Shown here one piece after another: positions 6,762 to 14,080 of a stretch of 14,208 nt of DNA. Position numbers and translations under genes: made by a program. Under the pieces are notes generated by a model that worked only from the letters and a program-made list of their open reading frames with translations, made no database searches and had not been told where the DNA came from. The first letter of the stretch is position 1. The number at the start of each line of letters is the position of its first letter. The DNA is from Pseudorhodobacter sp. (lineage in GTDB: Bacteria; Pseudomonadota; Alphaproteobacteria; Rhodobacterales; Rhodobacteraceae): positions 1-14,208 of the forward strand of contig JACMNW010000380.1 in assembly GCA_014378345.1 (NCBI GenBank), read 5' to 3'.

Positions 6762-7490
6762 ATGGTACATTCGTTTAGGCGGGGTTCTGTGGGCATGGGA
6801 CAGAACGGTTCCAACAAAGAAGATGGCACGCGGTTTGCGGCCGTTCGCGAAGTGCGCGCCTATTGGGATGCATTGCGCGATGATCAAGACTTGCCACGCC
6901 GCGAACAGGTCAACCCGCGCGGCATGGCGGGGGCGTTGCATCAAGTTTTCATGGTAGAACGAATTGCCCCCGGCATGGCACGGTTTCGGTTGGCGGGCAT
7001 GGAAATTAACGATCTGATGGGCATGGAAGTGCGCGGTATGCCGCTGTCGGCGCTGTTTGATCCGGCGGTTCGGGCGCAGTTGGCGGACCTATTGGAAAAG
7101 GTAATGACCACGCGCACGATTGTGGAATTGGATCTTGAGGCGGATCGTGGCATTGGGCGGCCAGCATTGCGGGCGCGGTTGGTGCTGTTGCCTTTGCAAG
7201 GTACGGCAGGTGAGGCGGATTTGATTTTGGGCTGTATTGCCTGTGATGGCCAGATTGGCCGCGCGCCGCGCCGTTTTGTGATTGCCCGCGCGTTGGAAAG
7301 TGTGATCGACGCGCCTGTCGCAAAGCGGGTGCATCTTTCGATGTCAGACCCGGCAACCAAGACCACGTTTGCGCCGCGCCCTGCCCCAATATTGGTGGCG
7401 GAAATGGGGGAGCCTGCTGCGCCGAAGTTTGTGGCCGCAAAACCTGTGGCAGAACGGCCCTATTTGCGGCTGGTACAGTTGGAAAACTAA
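6762..7490 (+). CDS. PAS_5 domain protein
   Basis: This 242-residue cytoplasmic protein resembles the alphaproteobacterial PAS_5 family, whose members are mostly uncharacterised. The PAS-like region spans about 25-165: RAYWDALR (32-39), LPRREQVNPRGM (44-55), VFMVERIAPGMARFRLAG (62-79), DLMGMEVRGMPLSALFD (84-100) and RPALRARLVLLPL (133-145). A less ordered Ala/Pro-rich tail follows and ends in YLRLVQLEN. No output domain such as a kinase, HTH or GGDEF is present, so it is a stand-alone PAS protein; its ligand and partner are unknown. ATG 6762 has AAAGG 9 bases upstream. An in-frame ATG at 6795 (MGQNGSNKEDG) is a plausible alternative that removes 11 residues. It diverges from yicC and converges on the DAHP synthase gene. 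Confidence 0.88.
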   Translation: MVHSFRRGSVGMGQNGSNKEDGTRFAAVREVRAYWDALRDDQDLPRREQVNPRGMAGALHQVFMVERIAPGMARFRLAGMEINDLMGMEVRGMPLSALFDPAVRAQLADLLEKVMTTRTIVELDLEADRGIGRPALRARLVLLPLQGTAGEADLILGCIACDGQIGRAPRRFVIARALESVIDAPVAKRVHLSMSDPATKTTFAPRPAPILVAEMGEPAAPKFVAAKPVAERPYLRLVQLEN

Positions 7491-7503
7491 TCAGGTGATG
7501 TGC

Positions 7504-7531
7504 AAAAGGCGGCGCAGATGTGCCGCCTTTT
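7504..7531. terminator. Bidirectional rho-independent terminator between the PAS gene and DAHP synthase gene
   Basis: AAAAGGCGGC (7504-7513) and GCCGCCTTTT (7522-7531) form a perfect 10-pair inverted repeat around an 8-base loop, with a T run on each strand. It sits 13 bases after the PAS gene stop and 17 bases after the DAHP synthase stop, so it can end transcription from both convergent genes. Confidence 0.9.
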
Positions 7532-7548
7532 GATAATGTCTGTCCAGG

Positions 7549-8919
7549 TTACAGCGCGATGCGGCGGCCAGCATCCCGCAGCGAGGACAGTTCTTCCGAC
7601 ACAAGGAACGCCAGTTCCAACGATTGTGATGCGTTCAGGCGCGGATCGCAGGCGGTGTGATAGCGGTCTGACAGATCTTCATCGGTAACTGCCCGCAAGC
7701 CGCCGGTGCATTCGGTGACATCTTTACCGGTCATCTCGAAATGCACGCCACCGGGAATGGTGTTTTCCGATTTATGGATGGCGAAGAATTCGCGCACTTC
7801 GCGCAGGACGGAATCAAAAGCCCGCGTTTTGTAGCCGCTTGAAGATTTGATTGTGTTGCCATGCATCGGGTCGCAGGACCAAACCACATTGGCCCCTTCT
7901 TCACGCACGGCCTTGATCAGGCGCGGCAGGTTTTCCCCGACCTTGCCAGCGCCAAAGCGCGCGATCAACGTCAGGCGGCCCGCCTCGTTTTGCGGGTTCA
8001 GCTTGGCCATCAGCACCTTCAGATCATCCGCAGTCGTGGTCGGGCCGCATTTCAACCCAATCGGGTTCAAAACTCCGCGCGCAAATTCAACATGCGCGCC
8101 GTCTGGCTGGCGGGTGCGGTCACCAATCCAGATCATATGGCCGGAGCCAGCCACGTTTTGCCCGGTCAGACTGTCGACGCGGCACAGAGCTTCTTCATAT
8201 TCCAGCAGCAGGGATTCGTGGCTGGTGTAGAAATCGACGGTGCTAAGTGACGGCGCGGTATCTGCGTTCACCCCTGCCGCATTCATAAAATCAAGCGCAT
8301 CGGAAATGCGGTTACTGAGTTCGCGGTAGCGTTCGGCTTTGTCATGTTCAGCAAAACCCAAGGTCCACGAATGAACGCGGTGGATGTCGGCGAAACCACC
8401 GGTAGAAAACGCACGCAGCAGATTCAGCGAGGCAGCGGCTTGCGTATAGGCTTCGAGCATACGCTGGGGATCGGGCATACGCGCCTCGACCGTGGCCTCA
8501 AAGCGGTGGATAATGTCGCCCCGGTAGGACGGCAGTTCCACGCCATCAATCATTTCAGTAGGCGCAGACCGTGGTTTGGCGAATTGGCCCGCCATGCGGC
8601 CAACTTTGATCACCGGAACTTTTGCGCCGTAAGTCAGCACCACTGCCATTTGCAGCATCACGCGAAAGGTATCGCGGATGTTGTCGGCGGAAAATTCAGA
8701 AAAGCTTTCGGCGCAATCACCACCCTGTAGCAGAAACGCGCGGCCTTCACCCGCCAAGGCCAGCTGCTTTTTCAACTTGCGCGCCTCGCCAGCAAAAACG
8801 AGTGGCGGGTATTTACCAAGCTGCGCCTCAGCTGCGTTCAGCGCCGCCGCATCGGGATAATCGGGCATCTGCACCCGCGGTTTGGCGCGCCAGTCTGATT
8901 TGCTCCAGCCCTTGATCAT
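7549..8919 (-). CDS. aroG: Class II 3-deoxy-7-phosphoheptulonate (DAHP) synthase
   Basis: This enzyme condenses phosphoenolpyruvate and erythrose 4-phosphate into DAHP, the first committed step of the shikimate pathway to aromatic amino acids. The 456-residue protein is the class II (plant/mycobacterial) type. Motifs are LLQGGDCAESF (63-73), VGRMAGQFAKPRS (106-118), GLKCGPTTTADDL (288-300), CDPMHGNT (349-356), HFEMTGKDVTEC (393-404) and CDPRLN (424-429). The metal ligands known from Mycobacterium tuberculosis AroG (Cys, His, Glu, Asp) correspond to Cys69, His353, Glu395 and Asp425 here, with the same spacing between the last three. Start is ATG 8919 with GGAG 7 bases upstream. The gene is monocistronic: a candidate promoter lies upstream and a terminator directly follows. 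Whether it is feedback-inhibited cannot be read from the sequence. Confidence 0.97.
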   Translation of the reverse strand: MIKGWSKSDWRAKPRVQMPDYPDAAALNAAEAQLGKYPPLVFAGEARKLKKQLALAGEGRAFLLQGGDCAESFSEFSADNIRDTFRVMLQMAVVLTYGAKVPVIKVGRMAGQFAKPRSAPTEMIDGVELPSYRGDIIHRFEATVEARMPDPQRMLEAYTQAAASLNLLRAFSTGGFADIHRVHSWTLGFAEHDKAERYRELSNRISDALDFMNAAGVNADTAPSLSTVDFYTSHESLLLEYEEALCRVDSLTGQNVAGSGHMIWIGDRTRQPDGAHVEFARGVLNPIGLKCGPTTTADDLKVLMAKLNPQNEAGRLTLIARFGAGKVGENLPRLIKAVREEGANVVWSCDPMHGNTIKSSSGYKTRAFDSVLREVREFFAIHKSENTIPGGVHFEMTGKDVTECTGGLRAVTDEDLSDRYHTACDPRLNASQSLELAFLVSEELSSLRDAGRRIAL

Positions 8920-8951
8920 AGCTTATCTCCGCATTGGTCGATGTTGGGCGG

Positions 8952-8979
8952 GGTATACGGAACGCTTGCAGTCTTGCAA
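8952..8979 (-). promoter_or_regulatory. Candidate sigma-70 type promoter for the DAHP synthase gene
   Basis: On the minus strand, TTGCAA (8974-8979) and TATACC (8952-8957) are separated by 16 bases; each matches four of six positions of the -35 and -10 consensus. Initiation would fall near 8945, giving a leader of about 25 bases containing the GGAG ribosome binding site. The spacer also holds a repeated TGCAAG, possibly part of an operator. The call is by eye. Confidence 0.4.
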
Positions 8980-9070
8980 AGGGCGAAAGGCGGAAAACTG
9001 GCGCAATTGGCCTTGCGGAACGCCGGAATTCCTGTTTGCTTGCGCTTTATACGACATAAAAGGTCGCAAG

Positions 9071-10090
9071 ATGCTTACGCAGGTGCAAAAAGCCACGCAT
9101 ATCAGCAAAACCGCCACGCCAAGGCGGTTCGTGTTCCTGTTAATGGATCAATTCACCATGCTGTCGTTTGCCTGCGCGATTGAACCGCTGCGGCTGGCGA
9201 ATACGGTGATGGGTTACCAAGTTTACAGTTGGGCGCTGGCGGGCGAAGGCGGCAAAGAAGCCATTTGTTCCAACGGCGCGTCATTTCATCTGGATATGGG
9301 CCTTGATGAGGTGGACCGCGAAGATATGGTGATGGTCTGCGGCGGTATGGATATTCAACGGTCCACGACGCGGGCGGTGGTGGGCTGGTTGCGCCGGGAA
9401 TCGCGGCGTGGGGTAACGATTGGCGGCATGTGCACCGGGGCCTATGCTTTGGCCAAGGCGGGGCTGCTGGACGGCAAGAAAGCCACCATTCATTGGGAAA
9501 ATCAGGATGGTTTTCTTGAGGAATTTGATGATGTTCGCCTGACGAAATCTGTGTTTGTAGTGGATGGCAACCGGATGACCACGGCGGGTGGCACATCGTC
9601 GATCGACCTGATGCTAAAGATCATCGCAACGGATCTGGGCGAAGACACTGCCAACAACGTGGCGGATTTGTTGATTTATTCTACTATTCGCACCGATCAA
9701 GATACTCAGCGGCTGTCTATTCCTACCCGTATCGGTGTGCGACACCCCAAGTTAAGCCAGGTCATCCAGATGATGGAAGGTGCCATTGAAGAACCGATGA
9801 GCCCCGCCGATCTGGCAGAAGAGGTGGGCATGTCGACACGGCAGTTGGAGCGGCTGTTCAGGCGGTATCTGAACCGCAGCCCCAAACGGTACTACATGGA
9901 ACTGCGCCTGCAAAAGGCGCGCAACCTGTTGATGCAAACAGATATGAGCGTCATCAACGTGGCACTGGCCTGCGGCTTTGCCAGCCCTTCGCATTTTTCC
10001 AAATGCTACCGCGCGCATTATAACACAACGCCTTACCGGGAGCGCGGCACCCAAGCGGGCAACGGTTTGGGTGCGCGTTTATCGATTTGA
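9071..10090 (+). CDS. GlxA family transcriptional regulator (DJ-1/PfpI-like plus AraC-type HTH)
   Basis: This 339-residue DNA-binding regulator has two parts. Residues about 18-185 form a DJ-1/PfpI amidotransferase-like domain: RFVFLLMDQFTMLSFACAIE (19-38), a nucleophile-elbow segment TIGGMCTGAYALAKAGLLDG (116-135) with Cys121, and IHWENQDGF (140-148). Residues about 228-325 are an AraC-type double helix-turn-helix, with PMSPADLAEEVGMSTRQLER (242-261) and the AraC signature around VALACGFASPSHFSKCYRAH (297-316). Relatives control amino acid, carnitine, betaine or arginine catabolism, but the inducer here is unknown. ATG 9071 was chosen because AAAAGG lies about 8 bases upstream and the domain begins soon after; the frame stays open back to 8882 but would intrude on the DAHP synthase gene. 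It may regulate the adjacent transporter, inferred from position only. Confidence 0.93.
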   Translation: MLTQVQKATHISKTATPRRFVFLLMDQFTMLSFACAIEPLRLANTVMGYQVYSWALAGEGGKEAICSNGASFHLDMGLDEVDREDMVMVCGGMDIQRSTTRAVVGWLRRESRRGVTIGGMCTGAYALAKAGLLDGKKATIHWENQDGFLEEFDDVRLTKSVFVVDGNRMTTAGGTSSIDLMLKIIATDLGEDTANNVADLLIYSTIRTDQDTQRLSIPTRIGVRHPKLSQVIQMMEGAIEEPMSPADLAEEVGMSTRQLERLFRRYLNRSPKRYYMELRLQKARNLLMQTDMSVINVALACGFASPSHFSKCYRAHYNTTPYRERGTQAGNGLGARLSI

Positions 10091-10166
10091 TGCGGACTGA
10101 TAGGTGGCGAATGTGCCTCAGGTTGTGCTTCCCTTGGGTCAATGCACTTTACCATCGAATTAAGAA

Positions 10167-10182
10167 CGACTTTTCGACTTTT
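10167..10182 (+). repeat. Tandem CGACTTTT repeat upstream of the transporter operon
   Basis: CGACTTTT occurs twice in direct tandem (10167-10174 and 10175-10182), about 83 bases before the binding-protein start, inside a T-rich stretch that continues with related T runs to about 10210. The 174-base gap (10091-10264) should contain the operon promoter, but I could not assign -35 and -10 boxes with confidence. The repeat may mark a regulator or RNA-binding site. Confidence 0.3.
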
Positions 10183-10264
10183 ATGCCGATTTAAGACGCT
10201 TTTCTTTTACAGGGGCGCGCTTTAGGGTCACCGTCAGGATTTAGGTCCAACATGGGAGAGATCA

Positions 10265-11455
10265 ATGAAAAAACTACTTATGGCCACGGCCGTCACCGCG
10301 CTGTTCGCGGGTGCCGCATTCGCGGAAGAAATTAAAATCGGCGTTGTGATTGGCTTTACTGGCCCGATTGAATCGCTGACCGGATCAATGGCTGCTGCGG
10401 CTGAAATGGCGATGGCAGAGGTTACGGCATCCGGCAAACTGCTTGGTGGATCGACCGTCACGTCGGTGCGTGCCGATGATACTTGCGGCGATGCTGCTGC
10501 GGGTACGGCTGCAGCGGAACGCGTTGTCACCGCCGACAAAGTAAACGGCATTATGGGTGGCGATTGTTCTGGCGTGACTGGCGCAATTTTGCAAAACGTA
10601 GCGCGCCCGAATGGCATCGTTATGGTATCGCCATCGGCCACGTCGCCGGCACTTTCGACCGCAGAAGATGATGGCTTGTTCTTCCGCACAGCGCCGTCTG
10701 ACGCGCGTGAAGGCGAAGTTATGGCAGACATCTTGACGGAAAAAGGCGTAAAATCGATTGCGTTGACCTATACCAACAATGACTATGGCAAGGGTCTGGC
10801 TGACGCGATTTCGACATCGTTTATTGCCAAAGGCGGCGTTGTGACGATCAACGCAAGCCACGAAGACGGCAAGGCAGATTATTCCGCTGAAGTGGCCGCG
10901 TTGGCTGCTGCTGGCGGTGATCTGCTGGTTGTTGCAGGCTACCTTGATCAGGGCGGCAAAGGCATCATACAGAATTCGTTGGACACCGGGGCTTTCACCA
11001 AGTTTGGTCTGCCCGGCGGTATGGTGGGTGACAACCTGCCACTGGCGATTGGTGCAGCACTTGATGGGTCTTATGGTCAGGTAGCACAGTCGGATTCGGC
11101 TGGCGCCGCTATCATGGTGGAAATGGGCAAAGCGGCAGCAACACCGTTTGACGCGACCTCGCCCTACACGATGGAAAGCTATGACGCCGCAGCGCTTATG
11201 ATGCTAGCCATGCAGGCTGCCGGATCTTCTGATCCGAAAGTCTACAAAGAAAAGATCATGGATGTGGCAAACGGTCCGGGCGAAAAAATCCTTCCCGGCG
11301 AATTGGCCAAGGGGCTGGAGCTGTTGGCGGCTGGCACCGATATCGATTATGATGGCGCATCAGGCGTAGAACTGATCGGACCGGGCGAATCTGCCGGACG
11401 TTACCGCGAGTTCGAAGTTAAGGGCGGCAAATACGAAACGATTAAGTTCCGTTGA
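10265..11455 (+). CDS. Branched-chain amino acid type ABC transporter substrate-binding protein
   Basis: This periplasmic binding protein of the LivJ/LivK type (Peripla_BP_6) captures an amino acid or related ligand for the LivHMGF importer. The 396-residue precursor starts MKKLLMATAVTALFAGAAFA, a signal peptide with likely cleavage after Ala20; the mature protein opens EEIKIGVVIGFTGPIESLTG. Cys74 (RADDTCGD) and Cys101 (GGDCSG) correspond to the disulfide pair of E. coli LIV-binding protein. Other family landmarks are the nearby NVARPNGIVMVSPSATSPAL (111-130), FRTAPSD (140-146) and YTNNDYGKGLAD (169-180). The ligand cannot be fixed from sequence; urea, short-chain amides or aromatic compounds are also carried by relatives. 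Start ATG 10265 has GGGAGAG close upstream. It is the first gene of the operon and is followed by a strong hairpin. Confidence 0.93.
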   Translation: MKKLLMATAVTALFAGAAFAEEIKIGVVIGFTGPIESLTGSMAAAAEMAMAEVTASGKLLGGSTVTSVRADDTCGDAAAGTAAAERVVTADKVNGIMGGDCSGVTGAILQNVARPNGIVMVSPSATSPALSTAEDDGLFFRTAPSDAREGEVMADILTEKGVKSIALTYTNNDYGKGLADAISTSFIAKGGVVTINASHEDGKADYSAEVAALAAAGGDLLVVAGYLDQGGKGIIQNSLDTGAFTKFGLPGGMVGDNLPLAIGAALDGSYGQVAQSDSAGAAIMVEMGKAAATPFDATSPYTMESYDAAALMMLAMQAAGSSDPKVYKEKIMDVANGPGEKILPGELAKGLELLAAGTDIDYDGASGVELIGPGESAGRYREFEVKGGKYETIKFR

Positions 11456-11477
11456 TTTGTTAACACTAAAGTAATGG

Positions 11478-11507
11478 GGGCGGCCCGGGGGATTAACCCG
11501 GGCCGTT
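11478..11507 (+). promoter_or_regulatory. GC-rich intercistronic hairpin after the binding-protein gene
   Basis: CGGCCCGGG (11481-11489) and CCCGGGCCG (11497-11505) form a perfect 9-pair stem with a 7-base loop, extendable by two G-U pairs. No U tract follows, so it is not a textbook rho-independent terminator. It lies between the binding-protein stop and livG and probably protects the upstream message from 3' exonucleases or attenuates read-through, which would favour binding protein over membrane parts. The role is inferred. Confidence 0.7.
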
Positions 11508-11575
11508 GCCACAGATAGAACCTGCACGCTTTGCTTTAGGGCAAGGAAATGAGGCGGGTCTCCAAGGGAAATTGC

Positions 11576-12367
11576 ATGATTGGTGTTGAAAACCTGCACA
11601 AGCACTTTGGTGGCTTTCATGCCGTTGATGGTGCGTCTTTGCAGATCAAATCTGGGTCCATCACAGGCCTGATCCGGCCAAATGGCGCGGGCAAGACCAC
11701 GTTGTTTAACGTGATCGCGGGGCGTTTGCCACCGACGAGCGGTCGCGTAACGATGGGCGGGATCGATATCACCGGGCTGCCACCGCATCAGTTGTTCGCC
11801 AAGGGCTTGCTGCGCACGTTTCAGATTGCGCATGAATTTTCGTCCATGACGGTGCGGGAAAACCTGATGATGGTGCCCGAAAACCAAGCGGGCGAAAGCC
11901 TGATGAATGCATTTTTCCGGCGCAAAGGTGTGGCGTTGGAGGAAAAGCGCATTCGCAACAAGGCCGATGAGGTATTGGAGTTTCTGACCATCAGCCATCT
12001 GGCCAATCAACGGGCGGGCAATATTTCCGGCGGGCAGAAAAAGCTGTTGGAACTGGGCCGCACCATGATGGTAGATGCGAAGATCGTGTTTCTGGATGAG
12101 GTCGGCGCAGGTGTGAACCGTACTCTGCTGAACACTATCGGCGATGCGATTATTCGGTTGAACAAAGAGCGCGGTTATACGTTTTGCGTGATTGAACATG
12201 ACATGGATTTTATCGCGCGTCTGTGCAACCCGGTGATCTGCATGGCCGAGGGCAAGGTTTTGGCCGAAGGCACGGTGGACGAAGTAAAAAACGACGAGCG
12301 GGTGATCGAGGCGTATCTCGGCACTGGGTTGAAGAACAAGGTGAAGGGGGAAGCGGCGCATGGCTGA
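11576..12367 (+). CDS. livG: Branched-chain amino acid type ABC transporter ATPase LivG
   Basis: LivG is one of two cytoplasmic ATPases energising the LivHM permease. The 263-residue protein has the LivG opening MIGVENLHKHFGGFHAVDG, a Q-loop in LRTFQ (79-83), signature ISGGQ (150-154), Walker B IVFLDE (170-175) and H-loop VIEHDMDF (205-212). Two deviations are visible. The Walker A reads RPNGAGKTT (34-42), with Arg34 (codon CGG, 11675-11677) in place of the near-invariant first Gly. The residues after Walker B are VGAGVNR rather than the usual P-x-AGLNP. The second may be a trait of this subfamily; the first is unexpected. ATG 11576 was chosen because AAGGGAA lies 7 bases upstream; an ATG at 11549 sits only 2 bases from its AAGGAA. 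The gene overlaps livF by 8 bases. Confidence 0.93.
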   Translation: MIGVENLHKHFGGFHAVDGASLQIKSGSITGLIRPNGAGKTTLFNVIAGRLPPTSGRVTMGGIDITGLPPHQLFAKGLLRTFQIAHEFSSMTVRENLMMVPENQAGESLMNAFFRRKGVALEEKRIRNKADEVLEFLTISHLANQRAGNISGGQKKLLELGRTMMVDAKIVFLDEVGAGVNRTLLNTIGDAIIRLNKERGYTFCVIEHDMDFIARLCNPVICMAEGKVLAEGTVDEVKNDERVIEAYLGTGLKNKVKGEAAHG

Positions 12368-13070
12368 CCCCTTCCTGATTGGCGAGGCGATGACCGGGGG
12401 CTACGGCCCGGTCGATATCCTGCATTCGTGCACCATCGCCGTGAACAAGGGTGAAATCGCCGTGATCGTTGGCCCGAACGGGGCTGGTAAATCGACCGCG
12501 ATGAAGGCGGTGTTTGGGATGTTGAACCTGCGTGGTGGCCGGGTGCTGCTGGAGGGGGAGGATATTACCAGGCTTTCGCCGCAAGCTCGTGTGGCCAAGG
12601 GCATGGCCTTCGTGCCGCAGACGTCGAATATCTTCACCTCGATGACGGTGGAAGAAAACCTTGAGATGGGGGCGTTTTTGCGCCGTGATGACATCAGGAA
12701 TACGATGGATCAGATTTACACCCTGTTCCCAATCCTGAAGGCCAAGCGCTATCAGGCGGCGGGGGAATTGTCTGGTGGGCAGCGCCAACAGGTGGCGGTG
12801 GGGCGCGCATTGATGACCCAGCCAAAGGTTTTGATGCTGGACGAGCCGACAGCGGGGGTATCGCCCATAGTGATGGACGAGCTGTTTGACCGGATTATCG
12901 AGGTGGCCCGCACCGGGATTTCCATTCTGATGGTGGAACAGAATGCCCGACAAGCGCTTGATATTGCGCATTCAGGCTATGTTCTGGTGCAGGGGGCCAA
13001 CCGGTTCACCGACACTGGGCAAGCATTGCTGGCCGACCCCGAGGTTCGCCGTAGTTTCTTGGGGGGCTAA
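12360..13070 (+). CDS. livF: Branched-chain amino acid type ABC transporter ATPase LivF
   Basis: LivF is the second ATPase of the importer. The 236-residue protein, of usual LivF length, has an intact Walker A GPNGAGKST (38-46), Q-loop in FVPQTSNIF (84-92), signature LSGGQRQQ (137-144), Walker B VLMLDEP (157-163) and the LivF-type switch segment LMVEQNARQAL (190-200), in which Gln naturally replaces the H-loop His. It ends VRRSFLGG, like other LivF proteins. Because the partner LivG has an altered Walker A, LivF carries the only fully canonical P-loop in this transporter. Start ATG 12360 lies inside the end of livG (8-base overlap), with an AGGGGGA ribosome binding site 8 bases upstream, suggesting translational coupling. 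Confidence 0.96.
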   Translation: MADPFLIGEAMTGGYGPVDILHSCTIAVNKGEIAVIVGPNGAGKSTAMKAVFGMLNLRGGRVLLEGEDITRLSPQARVAKGMAFVPQTSNIFTSMTVEENLEMGAFLRRDDIRNTMDQIYTLFPILKAKRYQAAGELSGGQRQQVAVGRALMTQPKVLMLDEPTAGVSPIVMDELFDRIIEVARTGISILMVEQNARQALDIAHSGYVLVQGANRFTDTGQALLADPEVRRSFLGG

Positions 13071-13073
13071 GCC

Positions 13074-14078
13074 ATGGACATCCTTAACGCCCTGGTGGCT
13101 TTCCTTAACTTCGTCTTCATACCCGGCCTTGCCTACGGTGCACAACTGGCCATTGGCGCACTTGGGGTGACGTTGGTCTTCTCCATCCTGCGGTTTTCCA
13201 ACTTTGCGCATGGCGATACCATGGCGTTTGGCACCATGTGGGCGATCCTGATCACATGGTGGTTTCAATCCATAGGCATCAGTCTTGGGCCGCTGCCGAC
13301 CGCCCTGCTGGCGATACCCTTTGCTATTGTCATTACCGCTGGAATGCTGTTGGGCACCGACAAGTTAGTTTACAGCTTTTACCGCAAGCAAAAGGTGGCA
13401 CCCATCATAATGGTGATCGTGTCCGCCGGTGTGATGTTCATCATGAACGGGCTTGTACGCCTGATCATCGGGGTGGAGGAGCAAAGCTTTGCCGATGGAT
13501 CGCGGTTTGTGCTGGCAGCGGCAGATTTCAAAGCATGGTCCGGCCTAAAAGAAGGGCTGGCGATCAAAACCACTACGGCGGTTACGCTGGTGACCGCGAT
13601 TGTAACTGTGGCCCTGCTGTTCTGGTTCTTGCAAAAAACCCGTACCGGAAAATCCATGCGGGCGTTTTCGGACAATGAGGATCTGGCGCTGCTATCGGGT
13701 ATCAACCCCGACCGGGTGGTCCAGGTGACATGGATTATTACCGCGGCTTTGGCGGTGATTGCGGGCACGTTGTATGGGCTTGATAAATCGTTCCGGCCTT
13801 TCACCTACTTCCAGCTGCTTTTGCCGATTTTTGCGGCGGCCATTGTGGGGGGCCTTGGGTCGCCCATCGGGGCGATTGCGGGCGCGTTTGTGGTGGCGTT
13901 TTCCGAGGTTGTCGTAACCTATGCTTGGAAAAAGGTTCTGGGGTATCTGCTGCCAGTTGATTGGGCGCCGGACGGGCTGACGCAGCTTTTGTCGACGGAT
14001 TACAAAGTTGCCGTCAGTTTTTCTATCTTGATCATCGTATTGCTGTTCATGCCCACCGGGCTGTTTAAGGGAAAATAG
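13074..14078 (+). CDS. livH: Branched-chain amino acid type ABC transporter permease LivH
   Basis: LivH is an inner-membrane permease subunit that pairs with LivM to form the translocation path. The 334-residue protein is strongly hydrophobic, with membrane segments near residues 15-38, 48-64, 74-95, 108-133, 168-187, 217-235, 247-282 and 312-328. The family segment ILRFSNFAHGDTMAFGTMWA (38-57) near the N-terminus and the conserved FAAAIVGGLGSPIGAIAGAF (253-272), part of the cytoplasmic coupling region, identify it as LivH rather than LivM. The positively charged ends (QKTRTGKSMR, 187-196) fit the inside-positive rule. It starts 3 bases after the livF stop, with a G-rich ribosome binding site in the end of livF, and is followed 2 bases later by livM. 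Confidence 0.95.
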   Translation: MDILNALVAFLNFVFIPGLAYGAQLAIGALGVTLVFSILRFSNFAHGDTMAFGTMWAILITWWFQSIGISLGPLPTALLAIPFAIVITAGMLLGTDKLVYSFYRKQKVAPIIMVIVSAGVMFIMNGLVRLIIGVEEQSFADGSRFVLAAADFKAWSGLKEGLAIKTTTAVTLVTAIVTVALLFWFLQKTRTGKSMRAFSDNEDLALLSGINPDRVVQVTWIITAALAVIAGTLYGLDKSFRPFTYFQLLLPIFAAAIVGGLGSPIGAIAGAFVVAFSEVVVTYAWKKVLGYLLPVDWAPDGLTQLLSTDYKVAVSFSILIIVLLFMPTGLFKGK

Positions 14079-14080
14079 GC

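Noticed and set aside
8882..9070. Upstream in-frame extension of the GlxA-type regulator to 8882.
   Set aside because: It would overlap the DAHP synthase start and its candidate promoter, shows no domain, and the ATG at 9071 has a good ribosome binding site.
11360..12361. A 333-codon minus-strand open frame opposite the end of the binding-protein gene and livG.
   Set aside because: It spans two well-supported plus-strand genes and an intergenic hairpin, and its His/Arg/Gln-rich translation is typical of an antisense shadow.
12210..12971. A 253-codon minus-strand open frame opposite livG/livF.
   Set aside because: It is antisense to livF with intact ABC motifs; the low-complexity His/Arg/Pro-rich translation is an artefact.
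12947..12976. Missing H-loop His in LivF (VEQNA instead of a His).
   Set aside because: Gln at this place is normal for LivF proteins, so it is not a defect.
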